NCBI GenBank assembly: GCA_028282785.1
Contig: JANQHE010000038.1
Span: 1 to 64,000, forward strand
Length of the DNA: 64,000 nt
Origin: Bacteroidales bacterium
GTDB lineage: Bacteria; Bacteroidota; Bacteroidia; Bacteroidales; UBA12077
Reading direction: 5' to 3'
In this document: piece after piece, positions 1 to 7,937 of the stretch
Position numbering within the stretch: position 1 is the stretch's first letter
Layout of the letters: each line of letters starts with the position of its first letter
Program-made: the position numbers and the translations under genes
The notes under the pieces: generated by a model
Databases searched by the model: none
What the model was told of the DNA's origin: nothing
Seen by the model: the letters and a program-made list of their open reading frames with translations, nothing else

Positions 1-767
1 CTCAACTTAACACAAGAGCTTTTGATGAACTTCGAGAACAAAAGTTGACGGAACTTAGCTCAATGATAGAATATGTTAATACTGGGAATTCAAGAATGAA
101 GTATTTGTGTGACTATTTAGGGGATAAATCACACAATCACTACCAGAACTGCGATAATACGACGCTTGAACCATTGATATTAAATCCAAAGCAAGCAACA
201 ATGCAAAAATTACAGGATTTTCGAGAATCATACTTTCCTGAATTAATTGTAAAAAGCAAATATTCAAATATTGTGAATGGAATAGCTTCAAGTTATTATG
301 GTGTGTCAAGTGTTGGAGCAGCTTTACATCGGAGTAAATATGAAAATGGTGGAGATTTTCCTGACTTTTTGCTAAAACTTACTTTAAAAGCATTTAGGAA
401 AAAATATGGTCAAGAAAAGTTTGATTTCATCGTTTATGTCCCTCCGACTGAATCAGGCGATTTAGTGAAAAACTTTGCAGAAAAGTTATCACAAGTTCTA
501 AAAGTTCCTATTTCACACAGATTGATTAAGACAGGCGAAACTCAACCTCAAAAAGATTTCAAAAATGGTTATCTGAAAAAAGACAATGTTGCACAAAAAT
601 TCAGTTACTCGGAACCAAGTGAGTTATCAGGAAAATCAATCATTCTATTTGACGACATATTTGATAGCGGTTCTACAATTAAGGAAATCGGAAATGTTTT
701 AACTAAATTTGGAGTTACGAAAATTGCACCTTTAGTAATTGCAAGAACTGTAGGTGGAGATATTTAA
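1..767 (+). CDS. RecQ-like helicase C-terminus fused to a phosphoribosyltransferase (5' part outside window)
   Basis: The reading frame is open to the left edge (first full codon at 3), so only the C-terminal part is present. Near the start is a stretch like the RecQ zinc-binding region (CDYLGD, then NCDN), although the last cysteine of the usual set is a threonine. The rest, about 190 residues, is a type I phosphoribosyltransferase domain with VYVPPTESGD and the PRPP-binding motif ILFDDIFDSGST. The domain order suggests a DNA helicase coupled to a nucleotide-handling domain. A DprA/Smf-like gene follows after 10 bases, so the two are probably co-transcribed. PRTase-DprA pairing is known from ShosTA toxin-antitoxin/defence systems; the helicase fusion makes this a variant or a relative. 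The exact activity is unknown. Confidence 0.75.
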   Translation, partial: QLNTRAFDELREQKLTELSSMIEYVNTGNSRMKYLCDYLGDKSHNHYQNCDNTTLEPLILNPKQATMQKLQDFRESYFPELIVKSKYSNIVNGIASSYYGVSSVGAALHRSKYENGGDFPDFLLKLTLKAFRKKYGQEKFDFIVYVPPTESGDLVKNFAEKLSQVLKVPISHRLIKTGETQPQKDFKNGYLKKDNVAQKFSYSEPSELSGKSIILFDDIFDSGSTIKEIGNVLTKFGVTKIAPLVIARTVGGDI

Positions 768-777
768 ATGGTTGATT

Positions 778-1911
778 ATGAATGAAAAATTAACATATTG
801 GTTGGCTTTGGCTCACGTTCCAAAGATTAAAACAAAAAAGAAAAACGAAATAATAGTTCAACTTTTTGAACAAGGTAAATCTATTATTAATTTTTTTGAA
901 TCTGAGTATTCAGTTTGGGAAGATAAATATCAGTTAAATAAATCAGAAGTTGAACTATTCTTAGATGCAAAAAAAGAGTTATCAAATTATGCTTTTATGG
1001 TTGAAGATCTTTTGGAACAAGGCTACAATATTCTTCCAATAACTTCACAAGATTATTCTCCAACTTTAAAAAAGAATTTAGGAAGAACGTACGCTCCGCC
1101 TGTAATTTATACCAAAGGCAATCTACAAATAATGAAAGAGAAATCAGTTGCTATTGTAGGTTCTCGAAAGGCAAATGATAATTCTTTAGAATTTACCGAT
1201 AATGTTGTGAAGAATGCGTCGAAAGATTATAAAGTTGTAGTTAGTGGTTTTGCTAAAGGCGTAGATAAACAAGCACTTGATTCTGCCTTAAAATATAAAG
1301 GTCAAAGTATAATTGTCCTCCCTCAAGGAATTGCAACATTTCAATCAGGCTTTAAAAAGTATTACAAGCAAATAATTAAAGGTGATGTTTTAGTATTAAG
1401 TACTTTCTATCCTAAAGCACCTTGGAGCGTTCAACTTGCTATGGCGCGTAATCCAATTATCTATGGACTTGCATCTGAGATTTATGTAGCTGAATCAAGT
1501 GAAAAAGGGGGAACTTGGTCAGGCGTTATGGACGGTTTGAGAAAAAGTAGAACGATTTACGTTAGAAAACCAAATCCAAGAGAAAAAAATGCAAATAACA
1601 TTCTTATTTCAAAAGGAGGAAAAGCAGTTGATATTGCAGGAAATTTGACAACTTATGAAATTAAAGATGAAATTAAATCAGTAGTTTCTGAACCAAACTT
1701 GAATAATACAGAAGAAAAGATAATTGAATTCTTAAAGTCTGGTGTTTTTCCTGCCAAAAAGATTATTGATACTTTAAAAATTGATTGGAGTTCAAGAAAG
1801 GTTTCTAATTTCTTAAAAAGCAGACAGGATATTTTGACTGTACAAGGGAAACCCCTAAAATTTGCTCATAAAGACAGGTCAATCCAAAAACAAAAATCTC
1901 TTTTTGACTAA
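778..1911 (+). CDS. DprA/Smf-like Rossmann-fold protein
   Basis: This 377-residue protein has the DprA/Smf layout: an N-terminal helical part, a Rossmann-like domain beginning VAIVGSRKA and continuing through VVSGFAKGVDKQA and SEKGGTWSG, and a C-terminal winged-helix-like segment of about 60 residues. DprA loads RecA on single-stranded DNA in transformation, but here the partner is a RecQ-PRTase fusion 10 bases upstream, so a role in a defence or DNA-stress module is more likely. The frame is open from a GTG at 754 that overlaps the upstream gene; the ATG at 778 is preferred because it removes the overlap. A housekeeping dprA copy is not visible in the window, so that alternative cannot be excluded. 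Confidence 0.75.
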   Translation: MNEKLTYWLALAHVPKIKTKKKNEIIVQLFEQGKSIINFFESEYSVWEDKYQLNKSEVELFLDAKKELSNYAFMVEDLLEQGYNILPITSQDYSPTLKKNLGRTYAPPVIYTKGNLQIMKEKSVAIVGSRKANDNSLEFTDNVVKNASKDYKVVVSGFAKGVDKQALDSALKYKGQSIIVLPQGIATFQSGFKKYYKQIIKGDVLVLSTFYPKAPWSVQLAMARNPIIYGLASEIYVAESSEKGGTWSGVMDGLRKSRTIYVRKPNPREKNANNILISKGGKAVDIAGNLTTYEIKDEIKSVVSEPNLNNTEEKIIEFLKSGVFPAKKIIDTLKIDWSSRKVSNFLKSRQDILTVQGKPLKFAHKDRSIQKQKSLFD

Positions 1912-1929
1912 AAATAAGAAAAATACTGT

Positions 1930-2003
1930 GGCTAACATTGTACATAGTTCATAGCCGCTTTGCAGGACGGTAACGCACCATACCTGCAACCGTTAGCGAC
2001 CAT
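1930..2003 (+). repeat. Intergenic palindromic element, cassette-boundary type
   Basis: A 74-base element follows the DprA-like stop codon. Its ends pair as GTGGCTAAC and GTTAGCGAC (8 of 9), and an inner stem TGCAGG/CCTGCA is perfect. The pattern TAACATTGTA, then GCCGCTTTG, ACCATACCTGC and CCGTTAGCG recurs in part at other module borders in this window. The overall fold recalls an integron attC site, but the end boxes do not fit the canonical RYYYAAC/GTTRRRY pair. Confidence 0.6.
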
Positions 2004-2063
2004 GGAAAAACAGATGCGAAATAACTGATAATAAACACATTAAAAAATAACACGAATCAAAAT

Positions 2064-3188
2064 ATGGAAATCATATTCTTGACAGGAGCAATTCAAGCAT
2101 TTTTTTTTGCAGTTTTGTTAACCGGAAAAAAAACTTCGGATTTTAACAAAAAGTTACTATCTGTTTGGTTTTTACTCTTAGGAATACATCTATCATTATT
2201 GTTTTTACTTAATAAAAGTTTATGTAATGATATTTACATTCTTACAACTATTCATTTAACATTTCCTTTGCTACATTATCCAATTTTTTATTTATATGTT
2301 AAGTCTTTAATTAACAAAACAAGTAGGCCTCGGCTTATTGAATTATTACATTTAATCCCATATCTTATTTTATTTTTATTACTTAGTTTGTTCCCTGATA
2401 ATCGGGATTTTTTAAGCATTTCAAATCAACCGGGTAGATTAATTCATTTTAACCTGCTTTTAAATTTTGTATCCGGATTGACGTATATGTCCTTATGTTT
2501 AATGCTGTTGCAGAAATATAACAAAAGAATTAAACAAGCTTTTTCAAACATTGACAAAATAAATTTAAAGTGGCTTGCTCATTTAATTTTTAGTTTTGTG
2601 GCGGTTTTGCTTATCGGAATAACTTATATTGTTCTGACAAAAGGATTTCAAATAAAATCAAATTATAGTATTGATGTATTTATTTATGGGTCAATAACTT
2701 TTTTTGTCTTTTTTATTGGATTTTACAGCATTAAAAAGACAAATTTCTTTTCTTATCAAAATTTTGGCGAAGATATAAGTGCCACTGCTTATAAACAAAA
2801 TGCAAAAAACAAATACGATAAATATGGTTTAAAGAAAAATGAAATCCCGGCACTAAAAGAAACCCTTTTACAGTTTATGGATGAAGAAAAACCATATTTA
2901 GATTGTGATTTAACATTAGCACAGCTCGCAAAAAAACTAAATGTCTACAAACACTATTTGACCCAAATATTAAATGATGAATTAAATCAAAATTTTTATG
3001 ATTTTATTAATTTTTACAGGGTTGAAGAGGTTAAAAAGAACCTATCCGATAAAAAATCTGACCAATATACTCTTTTAGGTATTGCATTTGATGCGGGATT
3101 TAATTCAAAATCTTCATTTAACCGGATTTTTAAGAATCATACAGACATTACCCCTTCTCAATACAAAAAGAATCTCTCTCAAAAATAA
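2064..3188 (+). CDS. Seven-helix membrane AraC-family transcriptional regulator
   Basis: The 374-residue product has about seven hydrophobic helices in its first 235 residues and an AraC-type double helix-turn-helix at the C-terminus (LTLAQLAKKLNVYKHYLTQIL, then LLGIAFDAGFNSKSSFNRIFK and DITPSQYKK). This membrane-sensor plus AraC architecture is common in Bacteroidota. It sits directly upstream of a methyltransferase and a membrane protein on the same strand, which are its likely targets. The signal sensed is unknown. Confidence 0.85.
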   Translation: MEIIFLTGAIQAFFFAVLLTGKKTSDFNKKLLSVWFLLLGIHLSLLFLLNKSLCNDIYILTTIHLTFPLLHYPIFYLYVKSLINKTSRPRLIELLHLIPYLILFLLLSLFPDNRDFLSISNQPGRLIHFNLLLNFVSGLTYMSLCLMLLQKYNKRIKQAFSNIDKINLKWLAHLIFSFVAVLLIGITYIVLTKGFQIKSNYSIDVFIYGSITFFVFFIGFYSIKKTNFFSYQNFGEDISATAYKQNAKNKYDKYGLKKNEIPALKETLLQFMDEEKPYLDCDLTLAQLAKKLNVYKHYLTQILNDELNQNFYDFINFYRVEEVKKNLSDKKSDQYTLLGIAFDAGFNSKSSFNRIFKNHTDITPSQYKKNLSQK

Positions 3189-3210
3189 GTCCTATCTGTA
3201 TAGTTAGGAC
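3189..3210 (+). promoter_or_regulatory. Inverted repeat downstream of the AraC gene, possible operator
   Basis: GTCCTA and TAGGAC form a perfect 6-base inverted repeat with a 10-base AT-rich spacer, starting just after the AraC stop codon and 55 bases before the methyltransferase. There is no T-run after it, so an operator is more likely than a terminator. The assignment to the AraC protein rests only on position. Confidence 0.35.
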
Positions 3211-3264
3211 GATAGATGTGTATTTCTGCTCTTTCTTTGCATCAAAATTTTAAAACAAAATAAG

Positions 3265-3816
3265 ATGTTTAAAGACAGACCCATTCCAAATTTTATAGCA
3301 CGAATAATGTTTAAAATGCATTCTTCGAAAAGATTACAGAAAGAAATAAAATTTCTTAAGTCAGGATTAATAACCCCGGGAGATACCATATTAGATTTTG
3401 CCTGCGGCCCCGGCAACCTTTCAATAGTTATAGCTGAAGAAACCGGTGACAAGGGAGAAGTTTATGCTCTTGATATTCACCCGTTGGCAATAAAGCAAAC
3501 TGAAAAATTAGCAAAACAACATCAAATACAAAACATTAAAACAATAATAACGGATAAATCCGAAACAGGACTTGCAGATAATTCTATTGATATTGTTTTC
3601 ATTTTTAATGCTATTGATATGATTAGAGACAAGAAAAAGATGATAAACGAAATCGAAAGAGTTTTAAAGCCCAAAGGAAAATTAATTATTAGAAATAAAA
3701 TAAATTTTAAGCGAAATACAAGCTATTACGAAAATCTGCTTTCCAAAACCTCAATCGAATTTTCAAAACAAAAAGAAAAATCATTTTTTTTCACTAAAAA
3801 ACAGAATATCAGTTAA
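3265..3816 (+). CDS. Class I SAM-dependent methyltransferase
   Basis: A 183-residue protein with the SAM-binding motif I ILDFACGPGNLS, an acidic residue at the end of strand 2 (YALDIHPLA), and the motif-IV-like IVFIFNAIDMI followed by EIERVLKPKGKLIIRN. This is the Methyltransf_11/25 type, in the short range for the family. The substrate cannot be deduced. It lies between an AraC regulator and a membrane protein, 20 bases upstream of the latter, and probably forms a transcription unit with it. Confidence 0.8.
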   Translation: MFKDRPIPNFIARIMFKMHSSKRLQKEIKFLKSGLITPGDTILDFACGPGNLSIVIAEETGDKGEVYALDIHPLAIKQTEKLAKQHQIQNIKTIITDKSETGLADNSIDIVFIFNAIDMIRDKKKMINEIERVLKPKGKLIIRNKINFKRNTSYYENLLSKTSIEFSKQKEKSFFFTKKQNIS

Positions 3817-3836
3817 CCCTCATAAAAAATACTCAA

Positions 3837-4529
3837 ATGAATAACATAATAAAATTCTTTATACTAACATTTTTAATGTGTATTGCATTTATATTCACAT
3901 TTATAAAATCTCCTGATCAAATCACAAATACGCTGAATCAGATTACAAAAGATATGCATATTTGGGCAATAATAATACACGCAGTTTATATAATACTTAT
4001 TTTTATTGGTATTATTTTAAAAAAGATAAGAAATATAGTTTTTCCGATACTGATGCTAATTTTATCTGCAAGTGCTACTGTAATTTCTATAATGTATATG
4101 ATTTATCCCAATGTGATAATTTTTCTAACTTTCTTTATTCTTACTTTAATTGCATTCCTGCGAAAAGAACTTAATTTTGATTTTACGGAATTAAAACCGA
4201 TAAATAAAATGATTGGTTCTGTTGCATTATTTTTTGCTTTTTATTATTTGCACTGGGTTGGCAAACCTTTATTCTTGAATGCAATATTTTACTCACCTAC
4301 AGGAATTGTAAACTGTCCAACTATGCTGGCTTTTTGTGGTTTCCTTTGTTTTTTGAAACAACCAGGCTCAAAATATCTTGATTTTTTTGCAGCTTCCATA
4401 ACATTATATTTTGGTTTTTTCGGAATAATGCGTCTTGGAGCATATATTGATGTTTTTTTAATTATAACAGCCGTATTCATAATTATAAGAAAAGCTTCAT
4501 TTCTTGATAGTAATTTTTTTTACTATTAA
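3837..4529 (+). CDS. Polytopic membrane protein of unknown function
   Basis: The 230-residue product is almost entirely hydrophobic, with six to eight predicted transmembrane helices and no extended soluble domain. I do not recognise the family. It begins 20 bases after the methyltransferase and is followed by a cassette-border element, so it looks like the last gene of the AraC-methyltransferase-membrane protein module. Confidence 0.7.
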   Translation: MNNIIKFFILTFLMCIAFIFTFIKSPDQITNTLNQITKDMHIWAIIIHAVYIILIFIGIILKKIRNIVFPILMLILSASATVISIMYMIYPNVIIFLTFFILTLIAFLRKELNFDFTELKPINKMIGSVALFFAFYYLHWVGKPLFLNAIFYSPTGIVNCPTMLAFCGFLCFLKQPGSKYLDFFAASITLYFGFFGIMRLGAYIDVFLIITAVFIIIRKASFLDSNFFYY

Positions 4530-4562
4530 ATTCGCGGCTAATAATAAAACTAAAATCACATA

Positions 4563-4738
4563 CTGTTAACATTTTATAGTAATGGCAGGTAAAGTACTAA
4601 ATATCAAGGTTTGTAGCCCACTCAAACTGCACAGCGGTTTGAAAAATTAAAAAATATTGCTAATTTGTTACCCGAATTATCAAGTATTACATAGCTAGGG
4701 ACTACCAAAACTCATACAAATTACCGTTAGCGGTCATT
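4563..4738 (+). repeat. Intergenic cassette-boundary element
   Basis: This non-coding stretch begins TGTTAACATTTTATAGTAATGGC and ends CAAATTACCGTTAGCGGTC. Both ends match the ends of the elements at 1930 and 13960. The middle is longer and contains a possible inner hairpin around AAACTGCACAGCGGTTT. It separates the AraC module from an acetyltransferase gene. Confidence 0.55.
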
Positions 4739-4783
4739 GTGAAAAGACACTTCCTAAATAAAGAACAGAAATTAATTGAATTT

Positions 4784-5296
4784 ATGAAATTTAAACTCAG
4801 GCCTTGGAACAATTTGGACTTAAAAAGTTTAGTGAAGAATGCCAATAATTGGAATATAGCAAAAAATTTGACGGATAAATTTCCTTATCCATATACCGAA
4901 AGTAATGGGAAAGCATTTATTGAGTTCGCTACTAAAAACGACCCAATTCATATTTTCGCCATTGACATTGACGGACAAGCAGTAGGTGGAATTGGTATAC
5001 ACCCTCAAGACGACATACATAGAAAAAATGCTGAACTTGGTTATTGGTTAGCAGAACCATTTTGGGGCCAGGGAATAATTAGTGCTGCAATCAAACAAGT
5101 AATTGACTTTGCCTTCGCAACCTTTGAAATTGACCGAGTATTTGCAAGGCCATTTGGGACAAATATTGCTTCACAAAAGGTTTTAGAAAAGAACAACTTT
5201 ATATTGGAAGGAAAGTTTGACAAGGTCTTAATAAAAAATGACGAATATTTAGACGAATTGATTTATGCAATTAGACGTGAAAATTGGAAGAAATAA
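4784..5296 (+). CDS. GNAT family N-acetyltransferase (RimJ/RimL type)
   Basis: From the ATG at 4784 the product is 170 residues, the usual length for this family. It has the acetyl-CoA-binding segment YWLAEPFWGQGIISAAIKQV and the following VFARPFGTNIASQKVLEKNNF typical of RimJ/RimL-like acetyltransferases. The frame stays open to a GTG at 4739, but that start lies inside the preceding repeat and adds a tail unlike the family. It is a single-gene module bordered by repeat elements on both sides. The substrate is unknown. Confidence 0.85.
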   Translation: MKFKLRPWNNLDLKSLVKNANNWNIAKNLTDKFPYPYTESNGKAFIEFATKNDPIHIFAIDIDGQAVGGIGIHPQDDIHRKNAELGYWLAEPFWGQGIISAAIKQVIDFAFATFEIDRVFARPFGTNIASQKVLEKNNFILEGKFDKVLIKNDEYLDELIYAIRRENWKK

Positions 5297-5351
5297 ACTA
5301 CGAACTTCCAACAATGCATATAAATAAGCCTTAAAATAAACTTTAGTTAAC

Positions 5352-5385
5352 ATAATCACCAAAAGTTATGCTTTTTGGTGATTAT
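5352..5385 (+). terminator. 13-bp perfect inverted repeat after the acetyltransferase
   Basis: ATAATCACCAAAA and TTTTGGTGATTAT form a perfect 13-bp stem with an 8-base loop, 55 bases after the acetyltransferase stop. The stem is AT-rich and the downstream tract (TTATTATTATTTT) is T-rich but interrupted. A transcription terminator is the simplest reading; an operator for the decayed gene that follows is possible. A short relic of a border element, AACAATGCATATAAATAAGCC-like, lies at about 5309-5330. Confidence 0.45.
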
Positions 5386-5415
5386 AGACTTATTATTATT
5401 TTCGTAAATAACAAA

Positions 5416-6533
5416 ATGTACACAAGGTATCTTCAAGATAAAATACTTAAAAAGTAGGAAAAGGTAAAGCAATTGTGCTTATTGGGCCAAAGCAAGTAGG
5501 TAAAACTACCTTGATAAAACATATCTTAAGGCCGGAAGAATTTCTATTTTTAGATGGTGACGACCCGTAAGTTCGCAGCTTATTAAATTTCCAAATACTG
5601 AAGAAATTAGGTCAATTTTAGGAAACCACGAAATTGTACTTATAGATGAAGCGCAAAGAATTCCGGGTATTGAGGTAACAATGAAAATTATAACTGACCA
5701 ATTCAAGCATGTTCAATTATTTACCAGCGGATCCTCCTCATACGACTTATCCAAAAAAATTAATGAACCCTTAACCGGGCGAAAATAGGAATATCAACTT
5801 TTTCCGATAAGTTGGGAAGAATTCGAGAATCATCATGGATATTTACTTTCGGAACAACAACTGGAAAACAGGTTGTTATATGGATTTTACCCTGATGTAT
5901 TAAATAATCCCGGTGAAGAACAAATCATACTTAAAAATCTCGTTAATAGCTATCTGTACCGGGATATTTTAGCACATTCTGATATTAGAAAACCTGAGGT
6001 ATTAGATAAGTTAGTTCAGGCACTTGCTCTTCAGTTAGGGAGTGAAGTAAGCTATAACGAGTTAGCCCAAACTGTAAATGTTGATAAAAATACAATCAGT
6101 AAATACATTGATATCCTACAAAAAGGGTACATTATGATTTAAATTAGGTAGTTTCAACCGTAATTCAAGAAATGAAATAAAAACTAATAAGAAAATATAT
6201 TTTTACGATAATGGAGTAAGAAATATGATAATTGGAAACTTCACTCCTCTTGATTTACGAACAGATAAAGGTGCATTATGGGAAAACTTCCTGATTTCCG
6301 AAAGGATAAAGCAAAATGAGTACAAAAATAGCTTATCCAGAACTTACCTCCGGAGAACTAAACAACGACAAGAAATCGATTTTGTTGAGGAAAAGAATGG
6401 ACAACTCTTTGCCTATGAGTTTAAATGGAGCGATAAAAAACAAGCGAAAATTCCAAAAACATTCTTAGAATCATATAATGCAAAAGGACAAACAATTAAC
6501 AAAAAAAATTTTAGACCATTCGTCATTATATAA
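5416..6533 (+). pseudogene. Decayed AAA ATPase with DUF4143 domain
   Basis: Pieces of one ATP-binding protein lie in several frames. They are an N-terminus MYTRYLQDKILKK ending in TAG at 5455, a Walker A motif IGPKQVGKTTL in another frame, a stop TAA near 5566, a Walker B motif IVLIDEAQRIPG, an in-frame TAG near 5786, then PISWEEFE and the DUF4143 body. A further frame change near 6139 leads to the C-terminal VIDFVEEK-like and FAYEFKWSDKK nuclease-fold segment. At least three stops and several frameshifts make function very unlikely. The family is often described as toxin-antitoxin or defence-associated ATPases. The intact pieces at 5873-6142 and 6225-6533 are parts of this wreck, not genes. 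Confidence 0.85.
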
Positions 6534-6598
6534 TCAACTGCCACTTTTACAATCCCAGTTTTAGTAGAATAAGAGGTTAAGGTCTTAATATGGTTATC

Positions 6599-6688
6599 TC
6601 ATTCATCAAATAATTGAACTGTATTTCTAGCCTGCCAATCTTTCAATGAAAGATTACCAGAGATTTTTAAGATATGGTTTTCGTTCAT
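6599..6688 (-). pseudogene. 29-codon remnant resembling the N-terminus of Tex
   Basis: Reading the minus strand from the ATG at 6688 gives 29 codons before TGA. The peptide contains ISGNLSLKDWQARNTVQLFDE, which resembles the start of the RNA-binding accessory protein Tex in Bacteroidota, where a phrase like GATVPFISRYRKE would come next. That continuation is missing, so this looks like a truncated copy. The match is from memory and the stretch is short. Confidence 0.4.
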
Positions 6689-6762
6689 GTTAACTAAATT
6701 TTAAGGAAAGCTAAATTAGCTATTTTACGATAAATAAATAAAAAAGTGTTAATTTTAGATTG

Positions 6763-6909
6763 ATGAGAAAAATCTTTTATATAAAATGCATAGCGTTATA
6801 TCTTGTTATAATCACAACAATTATATTTTATCTACCTAACCGTGGTATAAATGCATTGAATATATATTCAGTCTGGTGTAAATTTCAGAGAGAAAGGTTT
6901 AAAATCTAA
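6763..6909 (+). CDS. Possible 48-residue membrane peptide
   Basis: An ATG at 6763 opens a 48-codon frame whose first half is a hydrophobic helix (CIALYLVIITTIIFYL) preceded by lysine and arginine. It ends 12 bases before the ATG of the next membrane protein, so it could be a small partner gene. An AT-rich promoter-like tract precedes it. No family is recognised, and chance is a serious alternative. Confidence 0.3.
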   Translation: MRKIFYIKCIALYLVIITTIIFYLPNRGINALNIYSVWCKFQRERFKI

Positions 6910-6921
6910 AGCTTAGTGATT

Positions 6922-7647
6922 ATGGATAACAATAAAAGAAAACCCAATAATATTGGAGCATGGATACCTCAGTTATTCTATGATATTATAGCACGAATAA
7001 TTCCTGGTTTTTTTATTTTACTAATTCTGCTAATTAATGTTTTAGATGCTGATCAATTTATTAACTATCTCAAGAAAATATTATTAGTGGATAATACATA
7101 TGATCTATCAACGAATTTATTAATTCTATTTGGGATTGGGATATCATATATTTTTGCAATTATATTAAGAGCAATCAGCTGTATGGTTTTACATCCAATT
7201 TACAAAATCAAAGGCAATACTATTGACCCGGAATCAGAATCTGAATCGAAAGAATTATCATGGAAAGATATTGGTTTGATTGAAAATAATTGTAAAACTA
7301 ATGAAATTGCATTGCGGTATGATTTTATCAAAATCAAGGATATTGTTAATGGTAATCGAATTACTAAATTGAAAGCAGAGGTCCAAATGTCGGGCATATT
7401 ATTTATTGGATTATTAATTTCTTCAATAACTAATTCAATTATGATGTTTTTTGATTATTCGATATCCAGGTTAATAATTTTGTTTTGTACCTTGTTTATA
7501 AGCATATTTTGTTATAGGGCAAAAAAACATTTCAATGACAGGTTAAAAATTGCTGTACATAATTGTTCAGAATTGTTAGGATTCAGAAAGTATTTAAATG
7601 ATTTAATTAATATTAAGAAGCCTACACAAAGCAATTTATGTACCTAA
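6922..7647 (+). CDS. Four-helix membrane protein of unknown function
   Basis: The 241-residue product has two N-terminal transmembrane helices, a soluble central stretch of about 75 residues rich in charged residues, two more helices and a basic C-terminal tail. I do not recognise the family. The ATG at 6922 is preferred to the GTG at 6916. A degraded copy of the 3' end of this gene lies at 27237-27348, showing that it or a close relative once existed in two places in this accessory region. Confidence 0.65.
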   Translation: MDNNKRKPNNIGAWIPQLFYDIIARIIPGFFILLILLINVLDADQFINYLKKILLVDNTYDLSTNLLILFGIGISYIFAIILRAISCMVLHPIYKIKGNTIDPESESESKELSWKDIGLIENNCKTNEIALRYDFIKIKDIVNGNRITKLKAEVQMSGILFIGLLISSITNSIMMFFDYSISRLIILFCTLFISIFCYRAKKHFNDRLKIAVHNCSELLGFRKYLNDLINIKKPTQSNLCT

Positions 7648-7937
7648 TGGCTGGCAAAAATAACCCTGCTAAGTGGCATTGGAAACGAAAAGAGAACGTA
7701 AAATTCGATAACAAAAATTATATATAATTGAGGAGTTCAAAGGTATTCGAAAGATAAGTGTTTCACAGTCCACTAAAGTTGCACTTTGGCATTTAATTAG
7801 GTAATTTTAAGTCCAAAAGACACAACTTAGCTACCATTTGTCTGTGTTAGGAAAAAAGGAAGTTGCTTTTAAATCCTGTATTACAACACATAGCCAAACC
7901 GGTTATAACCAATTATCTGAAAGGAAAAACTAAAAAA
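7648..7937. other. Gene-free spacer before the lipoprotein hydrolase
   Basis: About 290 bases without a convincing gene. The frame of the next gene extends upstream to a TTG at 7863, but that part encodes no signal peptide and is likely non-coding. A stretch near 7790-7850 (CACAACTTAGCTACCATTTG) resembles the middle of the border elements, but too weakly to call. Confidence 0.4.

Noticed and set aside
1930-2003. Canonical integron attC site
   Set aside because: The end boxes do not match RYYYAAC/GTTRRRY and the unpaired spacer is strongly asymmetric, so only the general resemblance is reported.
5873-6533. Two separate small genes at 5873-6142 and 6225-6533
   Set aside because: Both are in-order pieces of the same DUF4143 protein and belong to one pseudogene.
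6916-6921. GTG start for the 6922 membrane protein
   Set aside because: It only adds two residues before a normal ATG, and the ATG is the simpler start.
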